This document shows, piece after piece, positions 25,863-36,349 of a stretch of DNA of 64,000 bases. The translations under genes and the position numbers were made by a program. The first letter of the stretch is position 1; each line of letters opens with the position of its first letter. Where the stretch lies: assembly GCA_028768545.1 (NCBI GenBank), contig CP054838.1:4213001-4277000 (forward strand), given 5' to 3'. A model generated the notes under the pieces. That model ran no database searches and was not told the origin of the DNA. It was given only the letters and a program-made list of their open reading frames with translations. This DNA comes from Desulfobacter sp. (GTDB taxonomy: Bacteria; Desulfobacterota; Desulfobacteria; Desulfobacterales; Desulfobacteraceae).

Positions 25863-27186
25863 ATTTTTCGGCATCCTTTTTAAGGGCAATCCAGGCTTCA
25901 AGACGCTGTTTGACCGTTTTTTCATATCCCCGGGGACTGGGATAATAAAACCGGGTCCCTTCCATGGATTCGGGCAGATAGGACTGGGGCACGAACCCCT
26001 CCTTAAAATCATGGGCATATTGATACCCTTTGCCATACCCCATTTTTTTCATCAGCCCTGTGGGGGCATTTCGGATATGCATGGGCACAGGGGTGTACCC
26101 ATGTTGTTTTACCGCCTCTTTTACGGCCTTGTGGGCGGCATACACGGCATTGCTCTTGGGTGCTGTGGCCAGATAGACCGCGGCCTGAAACAAAGACCCG
26201 TCCCCTTCGGGACGGCCCAGACGGCGAAAAGAGGCATCTGCATTCATGGCCATGGTCAGGGCTCCGGGATCTGCAAGCCCCACATCTTCTGTGGCAAACC
26301 GGATCATCCGTCTGAGCATGTAAATGGGATCATCGCCTGCGGCCAGCATCCGTTCCAGCCAATAGATGGCAGCATCCGGATCAGAACCTCTCAGGCTTTT
26401 GATAAAGGCGGAAATCAGATTAAAATGCTCTTCACCGGCCTTGTCATAGCGCAGGACTTTCTTTTCAACGGCCGCTTTTATATCCTGGATATCAATTGTT
26501 TTTTTATCAGCCCAGTGAAGGGCTGCGGTTTCAAGGCTGGCCAAGGCCATGCGGGCGTCCCCCTCGCACAGGGCGGCAATATGGGCCAAGGCCTGTTTTG
26601 AAAACAGGTTTTCGTCCAAGCCAAGGCCTTTTTTTTCATCTGTCAGGGCCCGTTTGAGGATCACAAGAATGTCATCCTGGCCCAGGCTCTTGAGGGTAAA
26701 GACCCTGCACCGGGAAACCAGGGCCGGATTGACCTCAAAGGAAGGATTTTCCGTGGTGGCCCCGATCAGGGTGATCAGCCCGTTTTCCACATGAAAGAGA
26801 AAGGCATCCTGCTGGGCTTTGTTAAACCGGTGGATCTCATCCACAAAAAGCAGGGTCCGCTTCTTGTAAAGCCGCCGGTCCTCTTTGGCCTGGCCAATGA
26901 TCTGCCTGACCTCTTTGACCCCGGAAAGCACGGCAGATATTTTTACACACTTGCTCTGGGTCTCATTGGCAATGATATTAGCCAATGTGGTCTTGCCGCA
27001 ACCGGGAGGCCCCCAGAGAATCATGGAAAACACCCGGTCTGCCAGAACTGATTTTTCCAGCAAAGAGCCCTGGGCCGTGATATGGTCCTGTCCCATCATA
27101 TCGGCAAGGGTTTGGGGGCGCATCCGGTCGGCCAGGGGTGCGTCCTTGGCCATGTCTTCCTTGGCCTGTCGATCAAAGAGATTCAT
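25855..27186 (-). CDS. rarA: RarA/MgsA replication-associated AAA+ ATPase
   Basis: 443 residues. Walker A GPPGCGKTTLANIIA, Walker B LLFVDEIHRFNKAQQDAF, sensor 1 GATTENPSFEVN, followed by the MgsA C-terminal tetramerisation region (GSDPDAAIYWLERMLAAGDDP and later). It acts at stalled replication forks. Its stop is convergent with, and overlaps by 8 bases, the protease fusion gene. Its start overlaps the end of der by 4 bases (both minus strand), so der-rarA are probably one transcript. Confidence 0.95.
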   Translation of the reverse strand: MNLFDRQAKEDMAKDAPLADRMRPQTLADMMGQDHITAQGSLLEKSVLADRVFSMILWGPPGCGKTTLANIIANETQSKCVKISAVLSGVKEVRQIIGQAKEDRRLYKKRTLLFVDEIHRFNKAQQDAFLFHVENGLITLIGATTENPSFEVNPALVSRCRVFTLKSLGQDDILVILKRALTDEKKGLGLDENLFSKQALAHIAALCEGDARMALASLETAALHWADKKTIDIQDIKAAVEKKVLRYDKAGEEHFNLISAFIKSLRGSDPDAAIYWLERMLAAGDDPIYMLRRMIRFATEDVGLADPGALTMAMNADASFRRLGRPEGDGSLFQAAVYLATAPKSNAVYAAHKAVKEAVKQHGYTPVPMHIRNAPTGLMKKMGYGKGYQYAHDFKEGFVPQSYLPESMEGTRFYYPSPRGYEKTVKQRLEAWIALKKDAEKSN

Positions 27187-28643
27187 AGGGTTGAATTTTT
27201 CTGATCCCGTTCCCGTTTTTTCCGGCTCTGCTCCTTTCGCTGCTTGAACTTTTTAACGGTAATTTTTTGTTTCTTCTTCTTGATTCGTTCAAACTCCCGG
27301 GTGTTGCCGGAAAACTCAATCTTTCCTGTTTTTTCCCTGAAAAAAAGTTTTATGGGCGTAAGGCTCAACGGGATCATCTGGCGAAGCTGATTGACCAGAT
27401 ACCGTTTATAGGAAAAATGGACCGCCTTGGGATAATTGACAAAACAGACAAAGCAGGGCGGCCGTGTGGCCACCTGGGCGGAATAGAAAAATTTGAGCCG
27501 CTTTCCCTTGTAAAGGGAAGGCTCCTCCCGGTAAACAGCATCTTCAATGATCCGGTTCACCATGCCGGTATTAATTCGGTGACAATATTCGGTATACACC
27601 TTGAGCACCTCATCAAAGATTTTGTGGCAGCGCTGGCCCGTTTTGGCTGAAATGGTCATGGCAGGGGCATAGGCTAAAAATTTAGACATCTGGCGCAACT
27701 CTTTTAAAAAGGCCTGCTGCCCTTTTTCCGCCTTGTCCACCAGATCCCACTTGTTGAGTATAAAAATAGCACCACAGCCTCGTTTTTCCGCATACCCTGC
27801 AATGGTGATGTCCTGGTCTGTAATCCCCTCGGAGGTATCCACAAGAATCAGGGCCACATCACAGTCATCCAGGGAATCCAGGGCTTTGAGGATGGAAAAT
27901 TTTTCCAGTTTATCACTGACCTTGCCCTTTCTTCTAATCCCTGCCGTATCCTTGAGAATAAACTGCCGGCCCTTGTGGGTCACACTCAGTTCAATGGCGT
28001 CCCGTGTGGTTCCGGCCTTGTTATTGACCACCACCCGTTTTTCACCGAAAAGCTTGTTGGCAAGGGAGGATTTGCCCACGTTGGGCCGGCCCACAATGGC
28101 AATGCGGATGGGGCCGTTCTCCTCATCTTCTTCCAGGTCGGAGACTGTCTCGGGCAAGGCTGCCACAAGATCATCCAGAAAATCTCCCACCCCCACCCCG
28201 TGCTCGGCAGAAATGGTATGAAAGTCGTCCACCCCAAGGGAGTAGAAATCGCCAAGTTCATCCTCCTGTCTTGAGCTTTCAATTTTATTGATCAAATAAA
28301 AAACTTTTTTTTCTGTCCTGCGGAGCAGGTCGGCAAGCTCCCGGTCATAGGGGGAAAACCCGGCTCTTCCGTCCAGGATAAACACCAGGACATCTGCCTG
28401 GTCCACCGCCTTTAAGAGCTGTTCCTTGATCTGGGAGGCAAAATAATCATCATCCGTACTCAAAAAACCGCCCGTATCCACCAGGGTGAATTCGGTCTCC
28501 TCCCATTTGGCATCTGCATAGTGCCTGTCCCGGGTGACCCCGGGCATATCATCCACCAAGGCCTGGCGGGACCGGGTAATTCTGTTGAACAATGTGGATT
28601 TGCCCACATTGGGCCGGCCCAGAAGGGCCACAACCGGTTTCAT
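27183..28643 (-). CDS. der: Ribosome assembly GTPase Der (EngA)
   Basis: 486 residues. Two tandem GTPase domains: the first with GRPNVGKSTLFNRI, DMPGVTRD and DTGGF (about 1-160), the second with GRPNVGKSSLANKLF, DTAGIRRKGK and NKWDLVDK (about 178-350), then a KH-like domain and a very basic tail (KKKKQKITVKKFKQRKEQSR). It is needed for 50S ribosome assembly. Followed by rarA with a 4-base overlap. A TATAAT-type -10 lies 39 bases upstream inside an inverted repeat. Confidence 0.96.
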   Translation of the reverse strand: MKPVVALLGRPNVGKSTLFNRITRSRQALVDDMPGVTRDRHYADAKWEETEFTLVDTGGFLSTDDDYFASQIKEQLLKAVDQADVLVFILDGRAGFSPYDRELADLLRRTEKKVFYLINKIESSRQEDELGDFYSLGVDDFHTISAEHGVGVGDFLDDLVAALPETVSDLEEDEENGPIRIAIVGRPNVGKSSLANKLFGEKRVVVNNKAGTTRDAIELSVTHKGRQFILKDTAGIRRKGKVSDKLEKFSILKALDSLDDCDVALILVDTSEGITDQDITIAGYAEKRGCGAIFILNKWDLVDKAEKGQQAFLKELRQMSKFLAYAPAMTISAKTGQRCHKIFDEVLKVYTEYCHRINTGMVNRIIEDAVYREEPSLYKGKRLKFFYSAQVATRPPCFVCFVNYPKAVHFSYKRYLVNQLRQMIPLSLTPIKLFFREKTGKIEFSGNTREFERIKKKKQKITVKKFKQRKEQSRKKRERDQKNSTL

Positions 28644-28671
28644 ATTTTAAATCTCCAAAAATTTATATAAA

Positions 28672-28704
28672 AAATCAGGATATTATACACCAAATACCTG
28701 ATTT
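28672..28704 (-). promoter_or_regulatory. Candidate der promoter within an inverted repeat
   Basis: On the minus strand TATAAT (28682-28687) lies about 39 bases before the der ATG. It is flanked by AAATCAGG and CCTGATTT arms (28672-28679 and 28697-28704) that would bracket bound RNA polymerase. No good -35 is visible. The palindrome could be an operator or, less likely, the end of a transcript. Confidence 0.4.
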
Positions 28705-28817
28705 TAGAAACAGTCCTGACCCACCCCGGGCTTAAAAGTTTCAAATGAGAAAGATTTTTTTACATTACATACAGGAAACAGCCTGGTTTCAACGCCGGAA
28801 ATCCCTTTTTTGGGGGG

Positions 28818-30701
28818 TCAATCAAGGCCCAGTTCAGTCATTTTTTCTATGATCTTAGAGGCAAGCACCCTATCCTTATAGGGAAGCCTGGTTTCCCAGG
28901 TTCCAGGGGACTTTTCATAGATGGCCCTGGCAGCGGCCAGGGTTTCCTGGCGTGCTTTTTGAGAGTCTCCCAAAAGATCATAGGTCAGACCCAGATAGGC
29001 ATGGACCGGCCAGAAATAGGGATCTTTGACCAGGGCCTGTTGGAATATGTCTGCAGCTTTTTCATACTCTTGGGACAGATAATAGGCATGACCAAGGTTC
29101 CATAAATACCAGGCCGGATATTTTGGATCCAGGCGCATGGCCTGTTCCAGGGATTTAATACCCTCTTGGGGGCGGCCGGCCCAGGTGAGCTGTTCCCCCA
29201 AAGAGGCCAGCCACTTGGCATTGCCCGGTTCAAGGGATATGGCCTTACGGATCTGGGCAATGCCCTTATCATGCTGATGGGTCCATAAATACACATGCCC
29301 CATGAGCCCGTACCCCTAACTCTCTTCAGGATTTACGGCAATGGGTTTTTCAGCCCAATCCATTGCCGTTTTAAGGGACTGGGGGTCCTGGTCCACCCCA
29401 AAGATCCACTGGATGAGAATGGCCTGACCCAGAGCGGCCTGTGCCCGGGCATAATCAGGCGCCAGGGCCAAGGCGCGTTCAAACATGACCTTGGCCTCAA
29501 CCGCTCCGTTTTTCATCTTCCCGGACATGAGTTCAACGCCCCGAAGGTAATAGTCATAGGCCGCCGGATCCACACTTGTTTTCTTTGTAATCCGCTCCTG
29601 GTCATCAGAGGTGAGTTCCACGGCCAGGGCCTTCACAATTTTCAGTCTCACCTCATCCTGGACGGAAAACAGATCTGCCAGCTCCCTGTCATATCTCTGG
29701 GCCCAAATATGCCCTTCGGACTTGGCATCAATGAGCTGGGCCGTAATTCTCACCTGTTCGCCCTGCTTTCGCACACTGCCCTCCAGTACATAACGGACCC
29801 CGAGTTCCCTGCCGATCTGATCAATTTTCACAGGTTTTCCCTTGTAGACAAAGACTGAATTTCTTGCAATGACAAAAAGTCCGGACACCTGGGACAGATC
29901 CGTGATCAGATCTTCGGTCAACCCGTCTGAAAAATAATCCTGGCTTGGATCCTGACTCATATTCTCAAAGGGCAGTACGGCCAGGCTCGGTTTTTGGGGC
30001 AGGTGCAGGGCAAGCAGGGTGGAGGGTTTGGAATCGGAAAAATTATTTTTGTGCTTCAAGTGAGCCAGGCCCAAGGCAAGACAGACACATACAACCAAAA
30101 AAATGATCCTCTTTTTTTTTCGGGTCCGGGGATCGTCGTGTTTACAGGCATAGGTCACATGACTCGGGGCTTTAGGACTCGTGACAACCCGGTATACCCT
30201 CACCTTGTCAGAAATATTTTTAAGGGATTTTTCTCCCAGGTATTCATACCCCACAGGCAGCAGCTTTTTAACCTGGTCAAAGGCAGATCCGGAAATACAG
30301 ATTCCTCCGCCAGGGGCAATGCCCTCAAGCCGGGCCGCGATGTTGAGCCCGTCTCCAAAAATCTGGTCCCCGTCTTGGATTACATCTCCAAGGTTGATCC
30401 CGATCCGTAAGGCCATTTTCCGGTTAGGGGGTAAGTCTTTGTTCTTTTCATTTAAAGCGGCCTGGATACTCGCCGCCACCTGGACTGCATGGGCAACAGA
30501 TACAAACTCAGACAATAAATTATCCCCGGGAGAATCCACCACACGACCCTGATAAGCCTCGATTTCCCCTGCCATGATACGGCGGCAGACTTTGAGCATC
30601 TTAACTGTTTTCACATCATCATCAGCCATGAGGCGGGAATAATCCTTAACATCAATGGAAACAATGGCTGCAAGCTTACGCCTTAGGTTGGGATCGTCCA
30701 T
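28818..30701 (-). pseudogene. Class III adenylate cyclase with TPR domain, interrupted by TAG
   Basis: Reading from ATG 30701: a class III cyclase domain (about 1-175) with metal Asp residues in SIDVKDYSRL and DSPGDNLLSEF and the GLNIAARLE segment; one membrane helix (IIFLVVCVCLALGLA, about 197-215); a FlgO/TolB-like sensor region with SLAVLPFENMS and LTEDLITDLS; then TPR repeats. At residue 462 an in-frame TAG (29316-29318) stops translation; the same frame continues with GYGLMGHVYLWTHQHDKG and five or so more TPR helices to 28818. Relatives often have an aromatic residue here, so a Tyr to amber change fits. The cyclase domain is complete and a shortened protein could still make cAMP. Confidence 0.85.
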
Positions 30702-30996
30702 GATGATGGTCCGCCTTTTTACCTTTGTGCTGATTTATTTCATTTACAACCGGAATAACAACATACCGGATCCATTAAAATGCCAGAAAGTTGGATAAAC
30801 ATATGGACCTGCCACCCTGATGTCAATCTCAAAAATGTTAATTTTCGTTAACCTTGGTTCCTGGATTATGTTTGGGGCAGACTCAACCTTGAGATCTGTC
30901 ATTCGAATCCAGACAAGAAAAAAAGATTTCATAAGGGCCGATGGCTTGGTTTAAAGTCAAGGCAAAAAAAAATTATAGCCCCCGGGCCAATCTGTT

Positions 30997-31302
30997 TCAG
31001 GCAAAAATACTGACACCCAAAGACTGTTTTTTTTGATTTAATTCCTGCTCAAGCTTTTCTTTTTCCTGGAGATACTCCCGTTCAAGCTGACGGGATTCTT
31101 GGAAATACCGATCCTCCAGATTTTTTTCCTTTTCACTGTACACCTGGTCAATGGCCTTTGCTTCCCGGGAAATATTTACGCGATCAATGTCGCCCGACCG
31201 CCCTTCTGAAGGTTCAGGTCTGCTGATATTACTATTGGTGGATTTGATCTGCTGACCCGGGTATCCCGTAAACGATGAATTTTTGGATATTGTGGTCAAC
31301 AT
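30997..31302 (-). CDS. Small coiled-coil protein of unknown function
   Basis: From the likely ATG at 31302 the peptide has 101 residues; a longer frame starts at 31410 but its first 36 residues look non-coding. The N-terminal half is Ser/Asn-rich, then about residues 55-95 form a charged coiled coil (REAKAIDQVYSEKEKNLEDR, REYLQEKEKLEQELNQKKQ). No signal or membrane segment. It lies between the broken cyclase and pseC on the same strand. I do not recognise a family; the NISREAK segment recalls regions of flagellar-regulon proteins in other bacteria, but this is weak. Confidence 0.5.
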   Translation of the reverse strand: MLTTISKNSSFTGYPGQQIKSTNSNISRPEPSEGRSGDIDRVNISREAKAIDQVYSEKEKNLEDRYFQESRQLEREYLQEKEKLEQELNQKKQSLGVSIFA

Positions 31303-31436
31303 AATGGCATATCCTGTACTTAAAACGTTGAGTGCCGGCTTTGCACCTTCTGCATACCAGGTATAATGAGACTGCCAAACCAAGGGCCTGTCAATTTTTT
31401 TTATTGACAAATCAGGTATTTACCCGTTGAACCTGC

Positions 31437-32640
31437 CTATTCATTCAGTTGAGCCAAAGTTTTTATCACCCCCTCAACAACCCGGCCGACATCCGAGTCA
31501 GACATCGCCGGGAACAAGGGCAGGCTCAAGCATTGGGAATAGTAGGTTTCCGCTCCAGGGCATCTTCCCCTTTGATAGTTGTACTTTTGAGCATAATAGG
31601 GTTGCCAATAGATAGGGATATAGTGAATCTGACAATAAATATCCATTGCCCTCAAGGCCTGGTAAATTTTTTTCCGCAGAGCAGATCCCCCTTTAATCCG
31701 GATAGGGTAAAGATGGGGACAGGCAGGCCCTTCCAATCTGTCCGGGGGAAGGATCAAAGAAGCGATCTTCCCAAAGGCCCGGTTGTAACAAGAGACAATC
31801 TCCTGGCGCCGGGCTTTGAATGCTGACAGCTTTGAATGCTGACAGCTTTTCAAGCTGGGCAATGCCCAGGGCACATTGAAGGTCGGTAATCCTGTAGTTG
31901 TATCCCAGGTCCGTCATTTCATAGTACCAGTCCCCCTGTTCCGCTTGTTTGGCCTTTTGGGTTTCCATACCGTGACTTCTGAGCCTGCGCAGCCGTTTGG
32001 CAAGACCTTGATCATTGGTCATCACAGCCCCGCCCTCTCCTGTGGTCACGGTTTTTACCGGGTGAAAGGAAAACACAGCCAAATCCGTATGGGCACAGGA
32101 ACCGCAGTCATAGGTTTTCCCCCCATCCTGGTATTGGGACCCAAGGGCATGGGCTGCATCCTCAATCACCTTGAATCCATATTGATCGGATAATTTTTTG
32201 ATGGCCGGCAAATCCGCCGGAACCCCTGCAAAATCAACCGGGATCACCAGATCAGGCACTTTTATTTTTCTACAATATCTATCCAGATCTTCAGGAGAAA
32301 GACAAAGGGTTGAAGGATCAATGTCAATAAAATCCGCCTGCCCCCGGCAATACTCAACGCAGTTGGCAGAGGCCAGAAAAGAGATGGGAGAGGTCAGGCC
32401 AAGATCCCCGTTTTTCACCCCCAGGGCCATACAGGCAAGGTGGAGGGCCGCAGTACCGCTGGCACAGGCCACGGCATATTTGGCCGTGGTAATTTTACAC
32501 ATTTTTTTTTCAAACTCCGCCACACCCGGACCTGTGGTCAAAAACGGGGCCTCCACGGCGTTCATTACCGCTTTGACATCATTTTCATCCACAGACTGCC
32601 GACCATAGGGCAATATTTTCAAATGATCTTTCTCTGACAT
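31437..32640 (-). pseudogene. pseC: PseC-type aminotransferase, frameshifted by a 16-bp tandem duplication
   Basis: A DegT/DnrJ family PLP enzyme: LPYGRQSVDENDVKAVMNAV start, substrate region ACASGTAALHLACMALG, VIEDAAHALGSQY, PLP Lys in FSFHPVKTVTTGEGG and NYRITDLQCALGIAQLEKL. This fits the UDP-4-amino sugar transaminase of pseudaminic acid synthesis, in line with pseB and pseF about 14 kb away. Near 31819-31850 the 16-base unit CTTTGAATGCTGACAG (plus-strand reading) occurs twice in tandem, shifting the frame; removing one unit joins EKLSAFKA to RRQEIVSCYNRAFGK and the normal C-terminus. The start MSEKDHLKIL at 32640 is preferred over 32661. A reversible duplication could switch the gene. Confidence 0.85.
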
Positions 32641-32802
32641 TATTTTACCTTTCTGGTTCATCAGAAAATCGCGTACCTGGACTGAGAAACATCACTGGGA
32701 AGGCAATAACACAGTAAGGATTTTTATGCTTGAAATGATGGTGTGAACATGATCATGTTCTAATTTTTTTGTGTTATTCGCACAAAATCGGAGAATGAAT
32801 TA

Positions 32803-34017
32803 ATGTCCACAAGCTTCATATACCATGCCTTTGGCCTTCGTGACTACTTTTATAAAACAACACGTTTCATCGGTGGAATAATCACTTTTGAACTCATACC
32901 AAAACCGGAGGCGGTAAAATGCCCGGAATGTAATTCCAGGTCCGTCACCAGGAAAGGGATTGTGACAAGAGATCTCAGAACAATACCGGTAGGTTCAAAA
33001 CCCGTGATTCTCAGGACGGCTATCCAGAGAATTTGGTGTTCGTTCTGTCAATTTGTCCGGCAAATCAAACTATCCTTTGCCCAGGAGGGGAAAAGCTATA
33101 CCCGGGCTTTTGAACGGTATGTCTTGGAGTTGTCTCAGTTCATGACAATCAAAGATATTGCCATCCATTTAAGGATCAGCTGGGATACGATAAAGCAGAT
33201 CCAGAAAGAAGACCTGCTGAGGCGTTATCGAAATATCCCCCTTGAGAAAGTCCGGCAGATTGCCATAGATGAAATTTCCATAGGGAAAGGGCATAAATAC
33301 TTGACCATCGTGATGGATCTGGAATCCGGTAGAATTCTGCACGTGGGAGAAGGAAAAGGTGGTGAAGCTTTGAAATCTTTTTGGACAAAAGTGAAAATAT
33401 CGAAAGCAAAAATCAAAGCCGTCAGCATCGATATGTCCCCGGCATACTTGAGTGCTGTTATTGAAAATCTTTCTGGTTCAGCAATTGTCTTTGACAGATT
33501 TCATGTTGTTAAATTGTTCAATGAGAAACTGTCGGATTTCAGGCGAAAGCTCTACAACCTTCTTGCCAATACCGGGCAACAAAAACTTCTGAAGGGAGTC
33601 CGGTGGCTTTTGTTAAAAAATCCCGAAAACCTCAGTGATGACAAGAAGGAGGCCCAACGGTTAGAAGAAGCATTGAAAATAAATCAGCCGCTATTGGTAG
33701 TCTACTACATGAAAGAGGAACTCAGGCAAATATGGAATCAAAAGAAAAAAGAAACAGCTGAAAAGATAGTCAGCAATTGGATCAATCTGGCCAATATTTC
33801 CAAAATTCCAATGTTGATGAAATTTGCCAAGACCTTGGCTGTGCACAGGCAAAGAATCCTTTCATACTATGATTACAGGATATCTACAGGTCCTTTAGAA
33901 GGGACAAATAACAAGATAAAAACCATGAAACGGAAAGCTTATGGATACAGGGATTCGGAGTTTTTCAGGTTGAAACTTTTGGACCTTCACAATAAAAGGT
34001 ACGCATTAATCGGATGA
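32803..34017 (+). CDS. ISL3-family transposase
   Basis: 404 residues. N-terminal zinc-finger-like region with two Cys pairs (KCPECNSRSV, IWCSFCQFV), a helix-turn-helix (MTIKDIAIHLRISWDTIKQI), then the DDE domain: QIAIDEISIGKGHKYLT, KAVSIDMSPAYLSAV, FDRFHVVKLFN and the closing STGPLEGTNNKIKTMKRKAYGYRD. All are typical of ISL3 transposases. The frame is intact. It lies between pseC and the methyltransferase gene. I could not define its terminal repeats or target duplication with confidence. Confidence 0.92.
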   Translation: MSTSFIYHAFGLRDYFYKTTRFIGGIITFELIPKPEAVKCPECNSRSVTRKGIVTRDLRTIPVGSKPVILRTAIQRIWCSFCQFVRQIKLSFAQEGKSYTRAFERYVLELSQFMTIKDIAIHLRISWDTIKQIQKEDLLRRYRNIPLEKVRQIAIDEISIGKGHKYLTIVMDLESGRILHVGEGKGGEALKSFWTKVKISKAKIKAVSIDMSPAYLSAVIENLSGSAIVFDRFHVVKLFNEKLSDFRRKLYNLLANTGQQKLLKGVRWLLLKNPENLSDDKKEAQRLEEALKINQPLLVVYYMKEELRQIWNQKKKETAEKIVSNWINLANISKIPMLMKFAKTLAVHRQRILSYYDYRISTGPLEGTNNKIKTMKRKAYGYRDSEFFRLKLLDLHNKRYALIG

Positions 34018-35341
34018 ACCACCTTTCTCTCAGAGGATGAGACCCTATTACTATTCTTTTGCATCTTACTTTATCTGATTTATTTTAAAATAGGCAAAAA
34101 GTTTGTGATTATTAAATCATGGGCAATAGCATCTGTCATATTTTCTGACACATGCCCATATATCCCGAAGGAGCCATATCTGGGATACTGCCAAAAAGGT
34201 TAAGCCGGCTGTCATGCTGGTAAGGCTCTTCCGGCCCGGATGATTTAATTTCAATCATTTTAAATTTATCTTTGAGTAACTCCTGAAATCCTGAAAGAGT
34301 GTATCGATGATAATCATCAGGGAAAGAGTGAAATTTTAAATTCAGAGGTACCCCAAATATAAAATATCCGTTTGGTCGTAATATTCTGTGCAATTCAGAA
34401 ATGGCGGACAGTATATCTTTAACATGTTCGAGAACCCAGATGCAAAATACGACATCATATGATTCATCTGAAACAACGCCTTTCAAATTTTCAATATTTC
34501 CTACAATATCGGCTTGAAGACTTTGGTTAAAATCTAATTTGGTGTAGGATGCTTTATTCTTAAAATAATTTTCGTAACAACCGCCCATTTTATCCTGATC
34601 ATCAGATGAACCGATATTCAGCACATCTCCTTTCATGGCCTTGCAAATTTCTTGAAAATAAAGATTACTTACCTTCATAGTGCCTGTCGCTTCTTTGACT
34701 TTTGCCCGGATAACATATTTTTGAGTTAGTGCCTGCTCCTCAAATTTTTCCATATCGAAATTCAATTGTTTGAAAGGGTTTGATAGGATAGAGGCGAAGG
34801 CTTGATACTTTATATCTTGATTGTATAACCGGTCAAAATTCAGGACATGGTACCCCACGCCATCAAATAGATCACTTATGGTAGAAAAATTATAAAAACG
34901 GATATGCTCATTGCTTGGCAATTGATCATTTCCATATTCCCAGACGCCTTGGATTAGATTGTAAATTGTAGACCAGTGACCCCAATTTTGGAAAACCGCA
35001 ACAATCATTCCGTTTTCAGATAAGAAATCTATCAGGGAGGTCAGAAATTTCCAAGGATCAATCATACTTTCCAGAACATTCAATAATAGAATGCAATCAA
35101 CACTTTTTTTTGCAATCCCCAATTCTTCTAAATTCAAACACTCTGCATTACCACTGATGAGCTTCAATCCATCCTTGTTTATTTTTGATACGATTTGCTT
35201 TCTTTCCAAAGAATGGTTTACCGCGTAGTAATCCGTTTCAGGATTGGCTGCACTATAAAGTTTAAAAATATCTGTCGAAAATTGTCCGAATTCAACAACT
35301 CCGGAATGTGTCAATGACAATGAGACACTCTATGCCTAAAA

Positions 35342-36349
35342 TTAAGCTCCAATAATATCCTTCTCTTTTTGTTCCGGTTTGTTAATCCAGGCTTCTTCTG
35401 GTAAAGCCGGTGGCCTCGGTATTTTTCCCTTAAATCGTTTTGGGTTTTGAATAAATGCATCCTCCAATGTTCGGCAGCGAGATTCATAAATATCTTTAGC
35501 AATGCCATAATGAAATTGTTCTGGGGTTACCAGGCCAATACCAGAATGGTAATGCTCTTTGTTGTAGTATCCAAAAAAATCCTGGCAGAAGGTTCTTGCA
35601 TCCTGAATAGCACCAAAAGTTTTGGGAAATTGTGGACAATATTTCAATGTTTTAAACTGGGCTTCAGAGTATGGGTTATCATTGCTGACATGTGGTCGAC
35701 TGTGGGTTTTGGTTACCCCTAAATCGACAAGAAGCTGGGCAACCCCTTTGGATTTCATACTGGCTCCCCGATCTGCATGTAGCCCAAGCTGACCGGGTAA
35801 TATCTTCTGGTTTTCACAGGACTTTTCAATTAGCTTTTTGGCCAATGCTGTTTGTTCTCTATGGGCGACCATCCAGCCGACAACATACCTGCTGAAAATA
35901 TCCATGATTACATATAGATAGAAGTAGGTCCATTTTGTGACACTTTTCAACTTGGTAATATCCCAGGACCAAACCTGATTAGGTCCGGTTGCCAGCAATT
36001 CAGGTTTTTTATATTTCGGGCGATTTACCTGCCGTCTTCGCTCCGGCACAGAACCATGTTCTTTGTGAAGAAGCCGATACATCGTTCTGATGGAACAATA
36101 GTATTGCCCGTTATCAAGAAGAGAAGCATATACCTGATATGGGGCTCGATCTTGATATTTTTCAGAATGTAAAATATCCAAAACCGTTTGTTGTTCATCA
36201 GAATTCAAAGAAAGGGGAGATCCGGTCCGACTAACTCCAATATGTTTTTTTGGAGAATGAAATCTGTAAAAAGATGATCGGGGAATACCGAAAGCCTCAC
36301 ATGAAGGCTTTTTTCCAATATCGCAACTTAACGTTAGGGCGGCATTCAT
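35342..36349 (-). CDS. IS3-family OrfB (integrase-core transposase), copy A
   Basis: 335 residues. An N-terminal HTH_21-like region (LLHKEHGSVPERRRQVNRP) precedes the rve integrase core: Asp in QVWSWDITKLKSVTKWTYFY, the second Asp in GLHADRGASMKSKGV and Glu in SNDNPYSEAQFKTLKY. The frame is complete, so copy A may still move. Confidence 0.93.
   Translation of the reverse strand: MNAALTLSCDIGKKPSCEAFGIPRSSFYRFHSPKKHIGVSRTGSPLSLNSDEQQTVLDILHSEKYQDRAPYQVYASLLDNGQYYCSIRTMYRLLHKEHGSVPERRRQVNRPKYKKPELLATGPNQVWSWDITKLKSVTKWTYFYLYVIMDIFSRYVVGWMVAHREQTALAKKLIEKSCENQKILPGQLGLHADRGASMKSKGVAQLLVDLGVTKTHSRPHVSNDNPYSEAQFKTLKYCPQFPKTFGAIQDARTFCQDFFGYYNKEHYHSGIGLVTPEQFHYGIAKDIYESRCRTLEDAFIQNPKRFKGKIPRPPALPEEAWINKPEQKEKDIIGA

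Noticed and set aside
29316..29318. TAG codon in the cyclase as a pyrrolysine or other readthrough codon
   Set aside because: Some deltaproteobacteria use pyrrolysine, but in methylamine methyltransferases; the residue here is not in an active site and the other TAG (59204) is in a transposase copy, so mutation is simpler.
32662..34135. Defined ends for the ISL3 element
   Set aside because: Several weak partial matches but no convincing inverted repeat or 8-bp duplication.
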